From an uncultured Lachnospiraceae bacterium (lineage in GTDB: Bacteria; Bacillota; Clostridia; Lachnospirales; Lachnospiraceae): a stretch of DNA of 50,160 bases. A program made the translations under genes and the position numbers. How positions within the stretch are numbered: the stretch's first letter is position 1; each line of letters starts with the position of its first letter. The notes beneath the pieces were generated by a model. The model was not told the DNA's origin, did not search any database, and was given only the letters and a program-made list of their open reading frames with translations. The stretch spans positions 10,448 through 60,607 of the forward strand of contig CAJOFQ010000007.1 in assembly GCA_905233955.1 (NCBI GenBank), given 5' to 3'. Positions 37,291-45,675 of this stretch are shown here, in pieces.

Positions 37291-38669
37291 GATATCTGCT
37301 TCCTGTCATAAAGGGGCGCAACTTCTTTTTTGAAAACATAACGCACAAAGCAAAGGCACATAATAACCGACACTAGCTCCGCAATCGGAAACGCCCACCA
37401 CACCAGCTCAATTCTGCCCAATCTGGAAAGAAGAAAGGCCGCAGGAAGCAGAACCACAAGCTGCCTGCTAACTGATACAATGAGTCCAAACTGAGCATGT
37501 CTCATGGCCTGGCAAATGGAAATACTGATAACCGAAAGTCCTGCCACCAGATAGTGAGTGCTGATGATACGAAGGGCCGGTATACCAATGGACAGCATAT
37601 TCTCCGAGGCAGAAAACATCAGCAAAAGCTGTCCCGGGAAAAGCTGGAAAATTATAAAACACGCCCACATCATAGCGACTGCCGCCACTGTAGCTATTCT
37701 GATAGTAGCCTTGATGCGGTCGGGCTTGGCAGCTCCATAATTGTATGAAACTATGGGCATCATGCCGTTATTAAGCCCGAATATAGGCATGAAAGCAAAG
37801 CTCTGCAGCTTGAAATACACTCCAAATACAGCAACAGCCGTGGAAGAGAATGCAGACAAAATCTTGTTAAGTCCAAAGGTCATAACAGAGCCCACCGCCG
37901 ACATGAATATCGATGGAATTCCAATTCCGTAAATAGAGCTTACTATCTCACTTGAAAAAGGATTATCCTTAAATGACAGAGTCAATTCCTTGTTCCTGTA
38001 GAGGTTAAAATATATCGCAAGTGAGGAACCTAATATCTGACCAAAAATAGTAGCTGCCGCCGCTCCCGCAACTCCCATTTTAGGGAAGGGACCCAGTCCA
38101 AAAATCAAAACCGGATCCATGATGATATTGGTAATAGCTCCTGCCATCTGCGTAATCATCGTATAAAAGGTCTTGCCGGTTGAGGTCAGAATCTTCTCCA
38201 GCATAGTCTGTGCAAACATTCCAAAACCCAATATACCGATTATCCTGGTATATGTAATTCCGTATTCTACTATTTGAGCGTCATTGGACTGAATCTCAAA
38301 AAAAGGCCTGACCATAATAAGTATAAGTACAGCAAATATTACATAATGAATTGCGGCAAGGCGCAGTCCATGTATGGCGACAGAATTCGCCCGTTTGAAA
38401 TTCTTCTCGCCAAGATGGCGGGACACCAGGGAATTAACTCCCACACCGGTTCCCACTCCAAAGGCTATCATCAGATTCTGGATAGGAAAAGCCAGGGAAA
38501 CTGCCGTAAGCGCATCCTCGGAAAGCATTGCCACAAATATAGAGTCAACTATATTGTACAATGCCTGGACGAGCATGGACACCATCATAGGTGTAGACAT
38601 GGTAAAAAGCAGTCTTCCTATGGGGTCAACTCCCATTTTATTCTCTGTTTTTACTGAAGTATCACTCAT
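37287..38669 (-). CDS. MATE family efflux transporter
   Basis: 460 residues with about twelve membrane segments. The N-terminal GRLLFTMSTPMMVSMLVQALYNIVDSIFVAMLSEDALTAVSLAFP is the MATE signature, and the second half repeats it around GVYFKLQSFAFMPIFGLNNGMMPIVSYNYGA. It exports drugs or metabolites with Na+ or H+ coupling; the substrate is unknown. Its ATG lies one base after the alaS stop and it overlaps the GH2-like gene by four bases, so it is translationally coupled on both sides. Confidence 0.93.
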   Translation of the reverse strand: MSDTSVKTENKMGVDPIGRLLFTMSTPMMVSMLVQALYNIVDSIFVAMLSEDALTAVSLAFPIQNLMIAFGVGTGVGVNSLVSRHLGEKNFKRANSVAIHGLRLAAIHYVIFAVLILIMVRPFFEIQSNDAQIVEYGITYTRIIGILGFGMFAQTMLEKILTSTGKTFYTMITQMAGAITNIIMDPVLIFGLGPFPKMGVAGAAAATIFGQILGSSLAIYFNLYRNKELTLSFKDNPFSSEIVSSIYGIGIPSIFMSAVGSVMTFGLNKILSAFSSTAVAVFGVYFKLQSFAFMPIFGLNNGMMPIVSYNYGAAKPDRIKATIRIATVAAVAMMWACFIIFQLFPGQLLLMFSASENMLSIGIPALRIISTHYLVAGLSVISISICQAMRHAQFGLIVSVSRQLVVLLPAAFLLSRLGRIELVWWAFPIAELVSVIMCLCFVRYVFKKEVAPLYDRKQIS

Positions 38670-38670
38670 A

Positions 38671-41331
38671 TCAGCTTACCATTTCTTCAAGTGCGCTTTT
38701 GGCTTCCTTCAGGGCAGCATCAATACCGGATGGATCCTTGCCGCCTGCCTGTGCCATATTGGGCCTGCCGCCGCCTTTGCCGCCTACCATTGCGGAAATG
38801 CGCTTTATAAGATTGCCTGCATGGGCGCCCTTTTTAATTGCTTCATCTGTAGCCATTGCAACCAGGCTTACCTTGCCATCCTGTGATGAAGCCAGTACAA
38901 CTACACCTTCACCGATCTTGTCCCTCAATTCGTCTCCAAGCTGTCTAAGCCCCTTAGCATCTACACCTTCTATGCTCTTTGCAATAAGACTGATTCCGTT
39001 AATCTCTTCGACGGATCCATCCACATCACCAAGAGCATCCATGGCGGAAGCAGCCTTCAGGCGTTCGTTCTCCTGTGCAAGCTCCTTCACCTGGGACAGA
39101 GTTGCTTCTATTCGCTGAGCAAGCTTATCCGGTGATGTCTTTAAAAGAGCCGCAGCATCCCGGGCATAGCCTTCCATCCTGCGATAATATTCGAATACAG
39201 CGCTGCCGCTTACAGCCTCAATTCGCCTTACACCGCTTGCAATACCAGACTCAGAAAGGATTTTGAAGGCTGCAATCTCGCCGGTATTTTTTACATGAGT
39301 TCCACCGCACAGCTCTATGGAGTATTCTCCCATGGATACAACTCTTACTTCGTCGCCGTATTTCTCGCCAAAGAGCGCCATAGCTCCTGTCTTTCTGGCC
39401 TCTTCAAGAGACATAACCGCAGTTTCTACAGGAACAGCTTTTAAAATCCTGTCATTAACCCTGTTTTCAACATCTGCTATTTCCTCGTCAGTCATAGCTA
39501 AAAAATGGGTAAAGTCGAATCTCAATCTGTCCTGTGAAACCATGCTTCCTGCCTGCTGTACATGATCTCCCAATACTTCCCTCAATGCCCTCTGAAGGAG
39601 GTGCGTAGCGCTGTGGTTCTTGGCTATGTCAGCTCTTCTTGCAGCATCAACCGCCAGATTGACAGATGCTCCCATTGATATCTGTCCTTCCTCAACCACG
39701 CCTACATGACCGATCTTGCCGCCCGAAAGGGATATTGTATCCTGTACCGCAAAGCTGAAGCCCTTGTCGTCATAAATCCTTCCTGTATCGCCAACCTGAC
39801 CACCCATGGCAGCGTAAAACGGTGTGTCCTCAACCACTATGGTACCCTTCTGACCCTTCGATAAGCTCTCACATACCGAGTTCTCATCCGTCATAGCTGT
39901 GACTGATGACTGTCCGTCTAAATGGTCGTAGCCAATAAAACAGGATGAAATGGCAGGATCCAGCTCATCGTAGACACTGGATTCCTTGCCCATGTAATTG
40001 GTCTCTTTTCTGGCTGCTCTGGCTGTTGACTTCTGATGCTCCATAGCTGCGTCAAAACCCTGTCTGTCAACAGTCATACCCCACTCGGAAATAATCTCTT
40101 CGGTAAGATCCAGCGGGAATCCATATGTATCATAAAGTCGGAAGGCTTCATCTCCCGGCAGAATATTTTTACCGTCGGATGAAAGTCTGGTTCTGATATC
40201 AAAAAGTATGGAAAGGCCCTGATCTATGGTGCGGTTAAACTTCTCCTCCTCCTCGGATAAAACCCTGTGTATAAACTCCTGCTTCTCGGATAATTCAGGA
40301 TAGCCATCCTTACTCTCAGAAATAACTGTAGAAGATAATTCTGAAAGGAACAGCCCTTCTATACCCAGCTTTCTGCCATGGCGGGCAGCCCTTCTGATAA
40401 GGCGGCGAAGTACATAACCGCGGCCTTCATTGGAAGGAAGTATTCCGTCTGATACCATAAAAGTAGCCGAGCGGATATGATCTGTGATCAGTCTTATGGA
40501 AATGTCGTCCTGTTCGTCTTGATTATAGGTCTTGTTAGACATGGAGCAAATTCTGTCACGGATAGCCTTCATGGTGTCTATATCAAAAACAGAATCCACC
40601 TGCTGCATTACTACCGCAAGTCTCTCCAATCCCATTCCCGTGTCGATATTCTTCTGAGCAAGCTCGGTGTAGTTCCCCTTGCCATCCCCATCGAACTGGG
40701 TGAAGACATTATTCCAGACCTCCATGTAGCGGTCACAGTCACAGCCCACTCCACATGTCGGACGGCCGCAGCCATACTTCTCACCACGGTCATAATACAC
40801 CTCAGAGCATGGTCCGCAGGGTCCTGCACCGTGTTCCCAGAAATTGTCACACTCACCGGTCTCGGGATCGCGATAAAATCGTGTAATCCGATCAGCGTCT
40901 ATGCCGATTTCGTCATGCCATATGGCAAAGGCTTCCTCGTCCTCACCATAGATGGACGGATAGAGCCTGTCAGGTGAAAGCCCTAGTACCTCGGTAAGGT
41001 ATTCCCAGCTCCAATGTATAGCCTCTTTCTTAAAATAATCTCCAAACGAAAAATTACCCAGCATCTCGAAAAAAGTCAGATGACGGGCAGTCTTGCCTAC
41101 ATTATCTATATCGCCTGTACGAATGCATTTCTGACAGGTACATACCCTCTTCCTGGGGGGAACCTCTGCTCCGGTAAAATACGGCTTCAGAGGAGCCATC
41201 CCGGCATTGATCAGAAGCAGGCTGTTATCATCCTTGGGAACCAGTGAGAAGCTTGGCATGGACAGATGCTCCTTGCTCTCAAAAAATTCCAGGAAACTGC
41301 GTCTTAAGTCGTTAACCTTCTCTATGGACAT
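38671..41331 (-). CDS. alaS: Alanyl-tRNA synthetase
   Basis: 886 residues, normal length. The class II catalytic domain has FLEFFESKEHLSMPSFSLVP and ARHLTFFEMLGNFSFGDYFK. A zinc-like cluster follows in CGRPTCGVGCDCDRYMEVWN. The editing domain has the zinc ligands in HSATHLL and CGGTHVKNTGE, and the C-terminal C-Ala domain with GGKGGGRPNMAQAGG is complete. It charges tRNA-Ala and clears mischarged Ser/Gly. AAAGGT precedes the ATG. It leads a run of coupled genes and is preceded by the small membrane-protein ORF. Confidence 0.98.
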   Translation of the reverse strand: MSIEKVNDLRRSFLEFFESKEHLSMPSFSLVPKDDNSLLLINAGMAPLKPYFTGAEVPPRKRVCTCQKCIRTGDIDNVGKTARHLTFFEMLGNFSFGDYFKKEAIHWSWEYLTEVLGLSPDRLYPSIYGEDEEAFAIWHDEIGIDADRITRFYRDPETGECDNFWEHGAGPCGPCSEVYYDRGEKYGCGRPTCGVGCDCDRYMEVWNNVFTQFDGDGKGNYTELAQKNIDTGMGLERLAVVMQQVDSVFDIDTMKAIRDRICSMSNKTYNQDEQDDISIRLITDHIRSATFMVSDGILPSNEGRGYVLRRLIRRAARHGRKLGIEGLFLSELSSTVISESKDGYPELSEKQEFIHRVLSEEEEKFNRTIDQGLSILFDIRTRLSSDGKNILPGDEAFRLYDTYGFPLDLTEEIISEWGMTVDRQGFDAAMEHQKSTARAARKETNYMGKESSVYDELDPAISSCFIGYDHLDGQSSVTAMTDENSVCESLSKGQKGTIVVEDTPFYAAMGGQVGDTGRIYDDKGFSFAVQDTISLSGGKIGHVGVVEEGQISMGASVNLAVDAARRADIAKNHSATHLLQRALREVLGDHVQQAGSMVSQDRLRFDFTHFLAMTDEEIADVENRVNDRILKAVPVETAVMSLEEARKTGAMALFGEKYGDEVRVVSMGEYSIELCGGTHVKNTGEIAAFKILSESGIASGVRRIEAVSGSAVFEYYRRMEGYARDAAALLKTSPDKLAQRIEATLSQVKELAQENERLKAASAMDALGDVDGSVEEINGISLIAKSIEGVDAKGLRQLGDELRDKIGEGVVVLASSQDGKVSLVAMATDEAIKKGAHAGNLIKRISAMVGGKGGGRPNMAQAGGKDPSGIDAALKEAKSALEEMVS

Positions 41332-41355
41332 CTTGTTCTACCTTTCGTTAGTTCT

Positions 41356-41381
41356 GAGGGTCAAAAAGTATTTTGCCCCTC
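41356..41381. repeat. Dispersed palindrome, copy 2
   Basis: GAGGGTCAAAA pairs imperfectly with TTTTGCCCCTC around AGTA. It lies between the small membrane-protein ORF and alaS. Confidence 0.65.
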
Positions 41382-41395
41382 GCTTATATTTACGC

Positions 41396-41527
41396 TCATG
41401 CATCCTGTGACTGGGAGTCCTTGCGCTTGCGCAGGCGATATCCGACATATCCCCCGCAAATTCCCAAAACCACCATGCATACCATCTCGATAATATATCC
41501 TGCAAAGCTGTTTAAAAATGCGCTCAT
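41396..41527 (-). CDS. Small membrane protein of 43 residues upstream of alaS
   Basis: The ATG at 41527 has AGGAGG six bases upstream. The peptide MSAFLNSFAGYIIEM leads into a hydrophobic stretch (about residues 9-31, VCMVVLGICGGYVGY) and a basic C-terminus RLRKRKDSQSQDA. One membrane span with a cytoplasmic C-terminus is predicted. An overlapping frame from the ATG at 41531 is longer but has unusual composition, and its ATG is too close to the ribosome site. The gene sits directly after a good promoter and 64 bases before alaS. Family not recognised. Confidence 0.65.
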   Translation of the reverse strand: MSAFLNSFAGYIIEMVCMVVLGICGGYVGYRLRKRKDSQSQDA

Positions 41528-41545
41528 TCATTACCTCCTGTATTC

Positions 41546-41564
41546 TTTTTGACCCTTGTATCAT
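41546..41564. repeat. Dispersed palindrome half-site
   Basis: TTTTTGACCC followed by TTGTATCAT matches the right half of the palindrome at 46664-46706, without the left half. It lies in the leader of the small-ORF-alaS transcript. Confidence 0.45.
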
Positions 41565-41567
41565 AGC

Positions 41568-41597
41568 ATTATAACACAATATATGGAGTGTTTCCAA
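41568..41597 (-). promoter_or_regulatory. Promoter of the small ORF-alaS operon
   Basis: On the minus strand TTGGAA (41592-41597), an 18-base spacer and consensus TATAAT (41568-41573), 41 bases before the small ORF. Confidence 0.65.
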
Positions 41598-41617
41598 TAT
41601 ACTTGCAAACAAAGAAT

Positions 41618-41644
41618 CCGGGATCAGAATACCACTGACCCCGG
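41618..41644 (-). terminator. Terminator hairpin after the flagellin gene
   Basis: On the minus strand CCGGGGTCAG pairs with CTGATCCCGG (ten pairs with one G-U, seven-base loop), followed by ATTCTTTG. It lies 77 bases after the flagellin stop and just before the alaS operon promoter. Confidence 0.6.
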
Positions 41645-41720
41645 TTCAATAAATTCATAAAATTATAAGTAACCCAACGCTTAAACCTGATGTAGCTACA
41701 CTCTCAAACTACAACAACGA

Positions 41721-42431
41721 TCATGCACCGAACATACGGCTCATGAAGTTAGCCTCGTTCTCCATCTGCTGCTTCTGCATGCTAACGGAAGCCTGATCCA
41801 GAGTCTGCTGCTTCTTAAGCTCACTTGCACCCTCAGCAATGTCCATATCAGCAATTCTGCTAAGTCCGGCCATAGTGTTCTCCCTTGCATTAGCAAGATT
41901 ACTGATGGAAGCTTCAAGACCATTAGCAGTAGCTCCATCGGCTGACCTGGCGCTGCTGATGCTGTCAAGTGCACCTGAAACTGCATCCAGGTTAGCACTG
42001 CCGCTTGTTACATCAAAATTCTCAAGGCCTGTGGAGCGAAGAGCAGAAACACCGTCTCCAGCCACATTAGTCTCATTATAGCGTGCCTGATTAGCTGCCT
42101 CTGAGATGCCCATCTTGTACTGATTAATCTGGTTCTGAATAGCCTGTCTGTCAGAATCACTGTAGAGCCCGTTCATAGCCTGTACTGACAATTCGTTAAT
42201 ATCCTGGACATAGGCGCTCATATTCGCTCTGGCACCGTCAGCTACATTAATAGCGTCCTGCTGCATAGCGGCATTACGCTGCTGCATAGCCTGAGTGCGC
42301 TGCTGTGCTTCCATCTTGCTGGCTATAGCCTGTCCTGCAGGATCATCCTTCGCCCTCTGAATACGATTACCACTGGCAATCTTACTGTAAAGATCACTGT
42401 ACCCACTACCAATTCCGGAAATACCGCTCAT
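41721..42431 (-). CDS. Short flagellin
   Basis: 236 residues from the ATG at 42431, which has GGAGA nine bases upstream. The N-terminal D0/D1 helices are recognisable: SKIASGNRIQRAKDDPAGQAIASKM and DGARANMSAYVQDINELSVQAMNGLYSDSDRQAIQNQINQ (split here only for reading). The C-terminal helix is GLSRIADMDIAEGASELKKQQ and QASVSMQKQQ, but it ends in NFMSRMFGA instead of the usual QSxxxxLxLL. There is no D2/D3 variable domain. It is Gln- and Met-rich. It could be a minor filament protein or a flagellin paralogue. Flagellar secretion and assembly genes are not in the window. Confidence 0.85.
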   Translation of the reverse strand: MSGISGIGSGYSDLYSKIASGNRIQRAKDDPAGQAIASKMEAQQRTQAMQQRNAAMQQDAINVADGARANMSAYVQDINELSVQAMNGLYSDSDRQAIQNQINQYKMGISEAANQARYNETNVAGDGVSALRSTGLENFDVTSGSANLDAVSGALDSISSARSADGATANGLEASISNLANARENTMAGLSRIADMDIAEGASELKKQQTLDQASVSMQKQQMENEANFMSRMFGA

Positions 42432-42485
42432 CTCGATCACTCTCCTTGTATTATCGAACTAGAATAGTCTCCTTCATGCATCAAA

Positions 42486-42514
42486 ATTATATCATGAACC
42501 CCGGATTTTGTCAT
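42486..42514 (-). promoter_or_regulatory. Promoter of the flagellin gene
   Basis: On the minus strand ATGACA (42509-42514), a 17-base spacer and TATAAT (42486-42491), a good sigma-A promoter. A TTCGATAA at 42451-42458 resembles a sigma-28 -10, but a TAAA at the right distance is lacking. Confidence 0.6.
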
Positions 42515-42564
42515 CTACAAAATATTGTGCCTCAACTGTGAAAAATGACGAAAATATTGAGTAT

Positions 42565-42594
42565 TTGACTTTTCATACCTCATTGTGATAGAGT
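42565..42594 (+). promoter_or_regulatory. Promoter of the opp operon
   Basis: TTGACT (42565-42570), an 18-base spacer and TAGAGT (42589-42594), 63 bases before oppB. A short TAT-repeat tract lies at about 42620-42634 in the leader. Confidence 0.5.
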
Positions 42595-42656
42595 AGCGTG
42601 AGTGCAGTTTTGCCTGTTCTTATTATTATTATTATGTCTATAACACGGGGGCTTTT

Positions 42657-43574
42657 ATGTCAAAGTATATCGTAAAACGCATAATTTTCGGGCTTGCAAC
42701 CGCCTTTGTAGTTGCTACTCTAACCTTCTTTATTATGAACCTGGTTCCAGGCGGACCATTCCTCTCAGAGAAGGCAATCACACCGCAGGCGCAGGCAGCC
42801 CTGGAAGCGAAATACGGTATGGACAAGCCTCTGTTCGAGCAATATCTTACCTATATGGGTGATCTTTTACATGGGGATCTGGGCAGCTCCGTTAAGAAGC
42901 GTGGCTACACTGTCAACCGTATTATAGCTGAGCGTTTTCCGGTATCTGCCAGGATCGGCGGTCTGGCCATTGTGGTTGCCTTTTGTATTGGAGTTCCCCT
43001 TGGCTCAATCGCCGCTTATAAGAGAGGTAAGATTTTAGACAATATCATTATAGTATTTTCCACAGCCGGCATAGCTATACCAAGCTTCCTGTCATCTACA
43101 CTTATGATGTACTTTTTATCTACAAAATGGAAGCTTCTACCGTCTCTCGGGCTTAATTCGCCGGCTTCCTACATCATGCCTGTGGCGGCTCTGGCGCTGT
43201 ATCCCACATGCTACATAGCCAGGCTTATGCGCTCTTCCATGCTGGATGTTATCGGTCAGGATTACATGAGAACTGCCCGTGCCAAGGGCGTATCCACAGT
43301 TTCTTCTATTTTCAAGCATGCCCTTCGCAACGCCATCCTTCCAGTGGTAACATATCTAGGACCTCTGATGGCATCGCTTATGACCGGAAGCTTCATTATA
43401 GAAAAGATATTTACCATTCCGGGGCTGGGGCACGAATTTGTTACAGCCATCACATCCAGAGACTATCCCCTTATTATGGGTACTACAATATTTTTAGCGA
43501 CATTCCTTATCATAATGAATGTAGTGGTTGACATAGTATATGTATTTGTAGATCCTCGAATCAAGCTTCGTTAA
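42657..43574 (+). CDS. oppB: Oligopeptide ABC transporter permease OppB
   Basis: 305 residues, about six membrane segments. The N-terminal MSKYIVKRIIFGLATAFVVA and FFIMNLVPGGPF are typical of DppB/OppB permeases, and the EAA loop for contact with the ATPases is RAKGVSTVSSIFKHALRNAI. It forms half of the channel with OppC. GGGGG precedes the ATG. First gene of the oppBCDF-A operon. Confidence 0.94.
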   Translation: MSKYIVKRIIFGLATAFVVATLTFFIMNLVPGGPFLSEKAITPQAQAALEAKYGMDKPLFEQYLTYMGDLLHGDLGSSVKKRGYTVNRIIAERFPVSARIGGLAIVVAFCIGVPLGSIAAYKRGKILDNIIIVFSTAGIAIPSFLSSTLMMYFLSTKWKLLPSLGLNSPASYIMPVAALALYPTCYIARLMRSSMLDVIGQDYMRTARAKGVSTVSSIFKHALRNAILPVVTYLGPLMASLMTGSFIIEKIFTIPGLGHEFVTAITSRDYPLIMGTTIFLATFLIIMNVVVDIVYVFVDPRIKLR

Positions 43575-43593
43575 GAACGGGAGTATATTTCAG

Positions 43594-44649
43594 ATGGAAA
43601 CAGCAGAAAAAAAGAAAAATATTCTAAGCCTTCAACTGAATGTTGATGATTTCCTGCCGGCGACCTCGGATGAGAAGGAATCCCTGGTAATCATGCGCGA
43701 GTCAGTAGGCTTCTGGCAGGACGGCTTAAGACGCTTCAGAAAGAATAAAATCGCCATGACAGCACTTGTGATTGTCCTTATTATCATGGTGTTTGCTTTT
43801 ATCATTCCTGCTTTTTATCCTTACGCATATGAGCAGCAGATAAAAGGCTCCGAGCGCCTGGGTGTAATGCAGTATTCCGCTTCTGAACAGGAGCGCATGG
43901 CTTCAGGAGAATCGGTCTTTCCTCATATTCTCGGAACTGATCAGAACGGCCGCGACTATGCCATAAGGGTCATGGTAGGCGCGAGAGTTTCCATGACTGT
44001 AGGTATTGTAGCTTCTGTGATCATTCTGCTGATTGGCGCCACATATGGAGCTATTGCAGGATATTTCGGCGGTATGGCGGATATGATAATGATGCGCATT
44101 GTAGATATTCTCTATACCATTCCGGATGTGCTGATCATTATTCTTCTGGCTCAGGTTCTGGAATATCCTCTTCAGACGCTGTCCAAGGTTCCCGGCTTTG
44201 GCTGGATAGGTGCTCTTGGCCCGAATATGGTCTCCATGTTTGTGGTATTTGGTCTTCTGTACTGGGTTGGAATGGCGCGTATTATCCGCGGTCAGATCAT
44301 GCTTTTAAAGCAAAATGAATATGTTACCGCCGCAAGCGCTATGGGTGCCACTAACGGCCGGATTATCCGCAAGCATCTGCTTACGAACTGCATTGGTACC
44401 CTTATAGTTACCACTACACTTCAGATTCCTTCTTCCATATTTACGGAGTCCTTCTTAAGCTTCCTGGGACTGGGTGTTCAGGCTCCCATGCCCTCACTTG
44501 GTTCACTTGCGTCTAACGCGCTTAACGGTTTTCAGACTTATCCTGAAAAGCTTTTTGCGCCCGCTTTTATGATATTTGTAATTATCTTAAGCTTCAATCT
44601 CTTAGGCGATGGTTTAAGAGATGCTTTCGATCCCAAGCTAAAGGCTTAA
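43594..44649 (+). CDS. oppC: Oligopeptide ABC transporter permease OppC
   Basis: 351 residues. An N-terminal cytoplasmic part of about 50 residues leads into a membrane span (IAMTALVIVLIIMVFAFIIP), then the HILGTDQNGRDY motif and the permease core with EAA loop ASAMGATNGRIIRKHLLTN and a final LLGDGLRDAFDPKLK, all typical of DppC/OppC. It pairs with OppB. It starts 19 bases after oppB. Confidence 0.95.
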   Translation: METAEKKKNILSLQLNVDDFLPATSDEKESLVIMRESVGFWQDGLRRFRKNKIAMTALVIVLIIMVFAFIIPAFYPYAYEQQIKGSERLGVMQYSASEQERMASGESVFPHILGTDQNGRDYAIRVMVGARVSMTVGIVASVIILLIGATYGAIAGYFGGMADMIMMRIVDILYTIPDVLIIILLAQVLEYPLQTLSKVPGFGWIGALGPNMVSMFVVFGLLYWVGMARIIRGQIMLLKQNEYVTAASAMGATNGRIIRKHLLTNCIGTLIVTTTLQIPSSIFTESFLSFLGLGVQAPMPSLGSLASNALNGFQTYPEKLFAPAFMIFVIILSFNLLGDGLRDAFDPKLKA

Positions 44650-44661
44650 AAGGAGCAATAC

Positions 44662-45675
44662 ATGAACGACGAATACCTGGTTGATATACAGCATGAGAGG
44701 CTGTCATTCTTTACCCCGGCAGGCGAGGTCAAGGCTCTTAACGATGTGACCATACAGATGAAGGCCGGTGAAGTCCTGGGAATAGTGGGCGAATCCGGTT
44801 CCGGCAAATCAGTTACTGCCTATTCCATCATGGGACTTACTGCAGATAACGGCAGGATTGTTGGCGGAACTGTGACATTTAACGGCCATCGCATAGATCA
44901 GATGCCCGAGACCGAGCTTCGCAAGATCCGTGGCAAGGAGGTCAGCATAATCTTTCAGGATCCCATGACTTCCCTGAATCCTGTTTATACCATAGGCAAT
45001 CAGATTGGAGAGGCAATCAAGCTTCATACCGACAAAACCGGTGATGAAGTTACAGAGCGCATCAAGGAGCTGCTTCGTCTTGTTGGTATCAATGAGCCCG
45101 AAAAGCGAATCCGTCAGTATCCTCATGAGCTCTCCGGCGGTATGAGACAGCGTGTGGTTATAGCCATGGCACTGGCCTGCGAGCCCAAGCTTTTGATAGC
45201 TGACGAGCCCACTACAGCGCTGGATGTTACCATCCAGGCACAGATACTGGAATTGATGCAGGATCTGCAGAAGCAGCTTGGCATGGGTATTATCATGATC
45301 ACGCACGATCTGGGAGTTGTAGCCTCCATGTGCGATCACATAGCTGTTATGTATGCAGGCGAGATTGTGGAATACGGCAGGACCGATGATATTTTCTACA
45401 ACCCCAGGCATGAATATACCAAGGGTCTGATCAGATCCATCCCCAAATTTTACGAGCAGGAATACGAGAGACTGATACCCATAGAAGGTCAACCGGTGGA
45501 TCTGTTGAATCCGCCTGCCGGCTGTCCTTTTGCACCGCGCTGCGATTCCTGTATGAAGATCTGTCTTAAGCAAAAGCCAGACAAGAGCGTATTTGATGAA
45601 CCTCATTACGCCCGCTGTTGGCTGAATGACAAAGAACTGTTTGAAGAATCCACGAAAGGCAGTACAAATGAGTGA
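44662..45675 (+). CDS. oppD: Oligopeptide ABC transporter ATP-binding protein OppD
   Basis: 337 residues. Walker A is GESGSGKS, the signature LSGGMRQR, Walker B LLIADEPTTALD and the switch His in ITHDLGV. The C-terminal oligopeptide-transporter domain has PPAGCPFAPRCDSCMKICLKQKP, whose cysteines bind an iron-sulfur cluster in relatives. Starts 12 bases after oppC with AGGAG. Confidence 0.96.
   Translation: MNDEYLVDIQHERLSFFTPAGEVKALNDVTIQMKAGEVLGIVGESGSGKSVTAYSIMGLTADNGRIVGGTVTFNGHRIDQMPETELRKIRGKEVSIIFQDPMTSLNPVYTIGNQIGEAIKLHTDKTGDEVTERIKELLRLVGINEPEKRIRQYPHELSGGMRQRVVIAMALACEPKLLIADEPTTALDVTIQAQILELMQDLQKQLGMGIIMITHDLGVVASMCDHIAVMYAGEIVEYGRTDDIFYNPRHEYTKGLIRSIPKFYEQEYERLIPIEGQPVDLLNPPAGCPFAPRCDSCMKICLKQKPDKSVFDEPHYARCWLNDKELFEESTKGSTNE

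Noticed and set aside
42451-42477. Sigma-28 promoter for flagellin
   Set aside because: TTCGATAA fits six of eight -10 bases, but the -35 (TGAA) is at 14 bases instead of 15, and a much better sigma-A promoter lies just upstream.
42620-42634. TAT/TTA triplet tract before oppB as a phase-variation microsatellite
   Set aside because: It is only about five units, lies downstream of the promoter and does not change a reading frame or promoter spacing.
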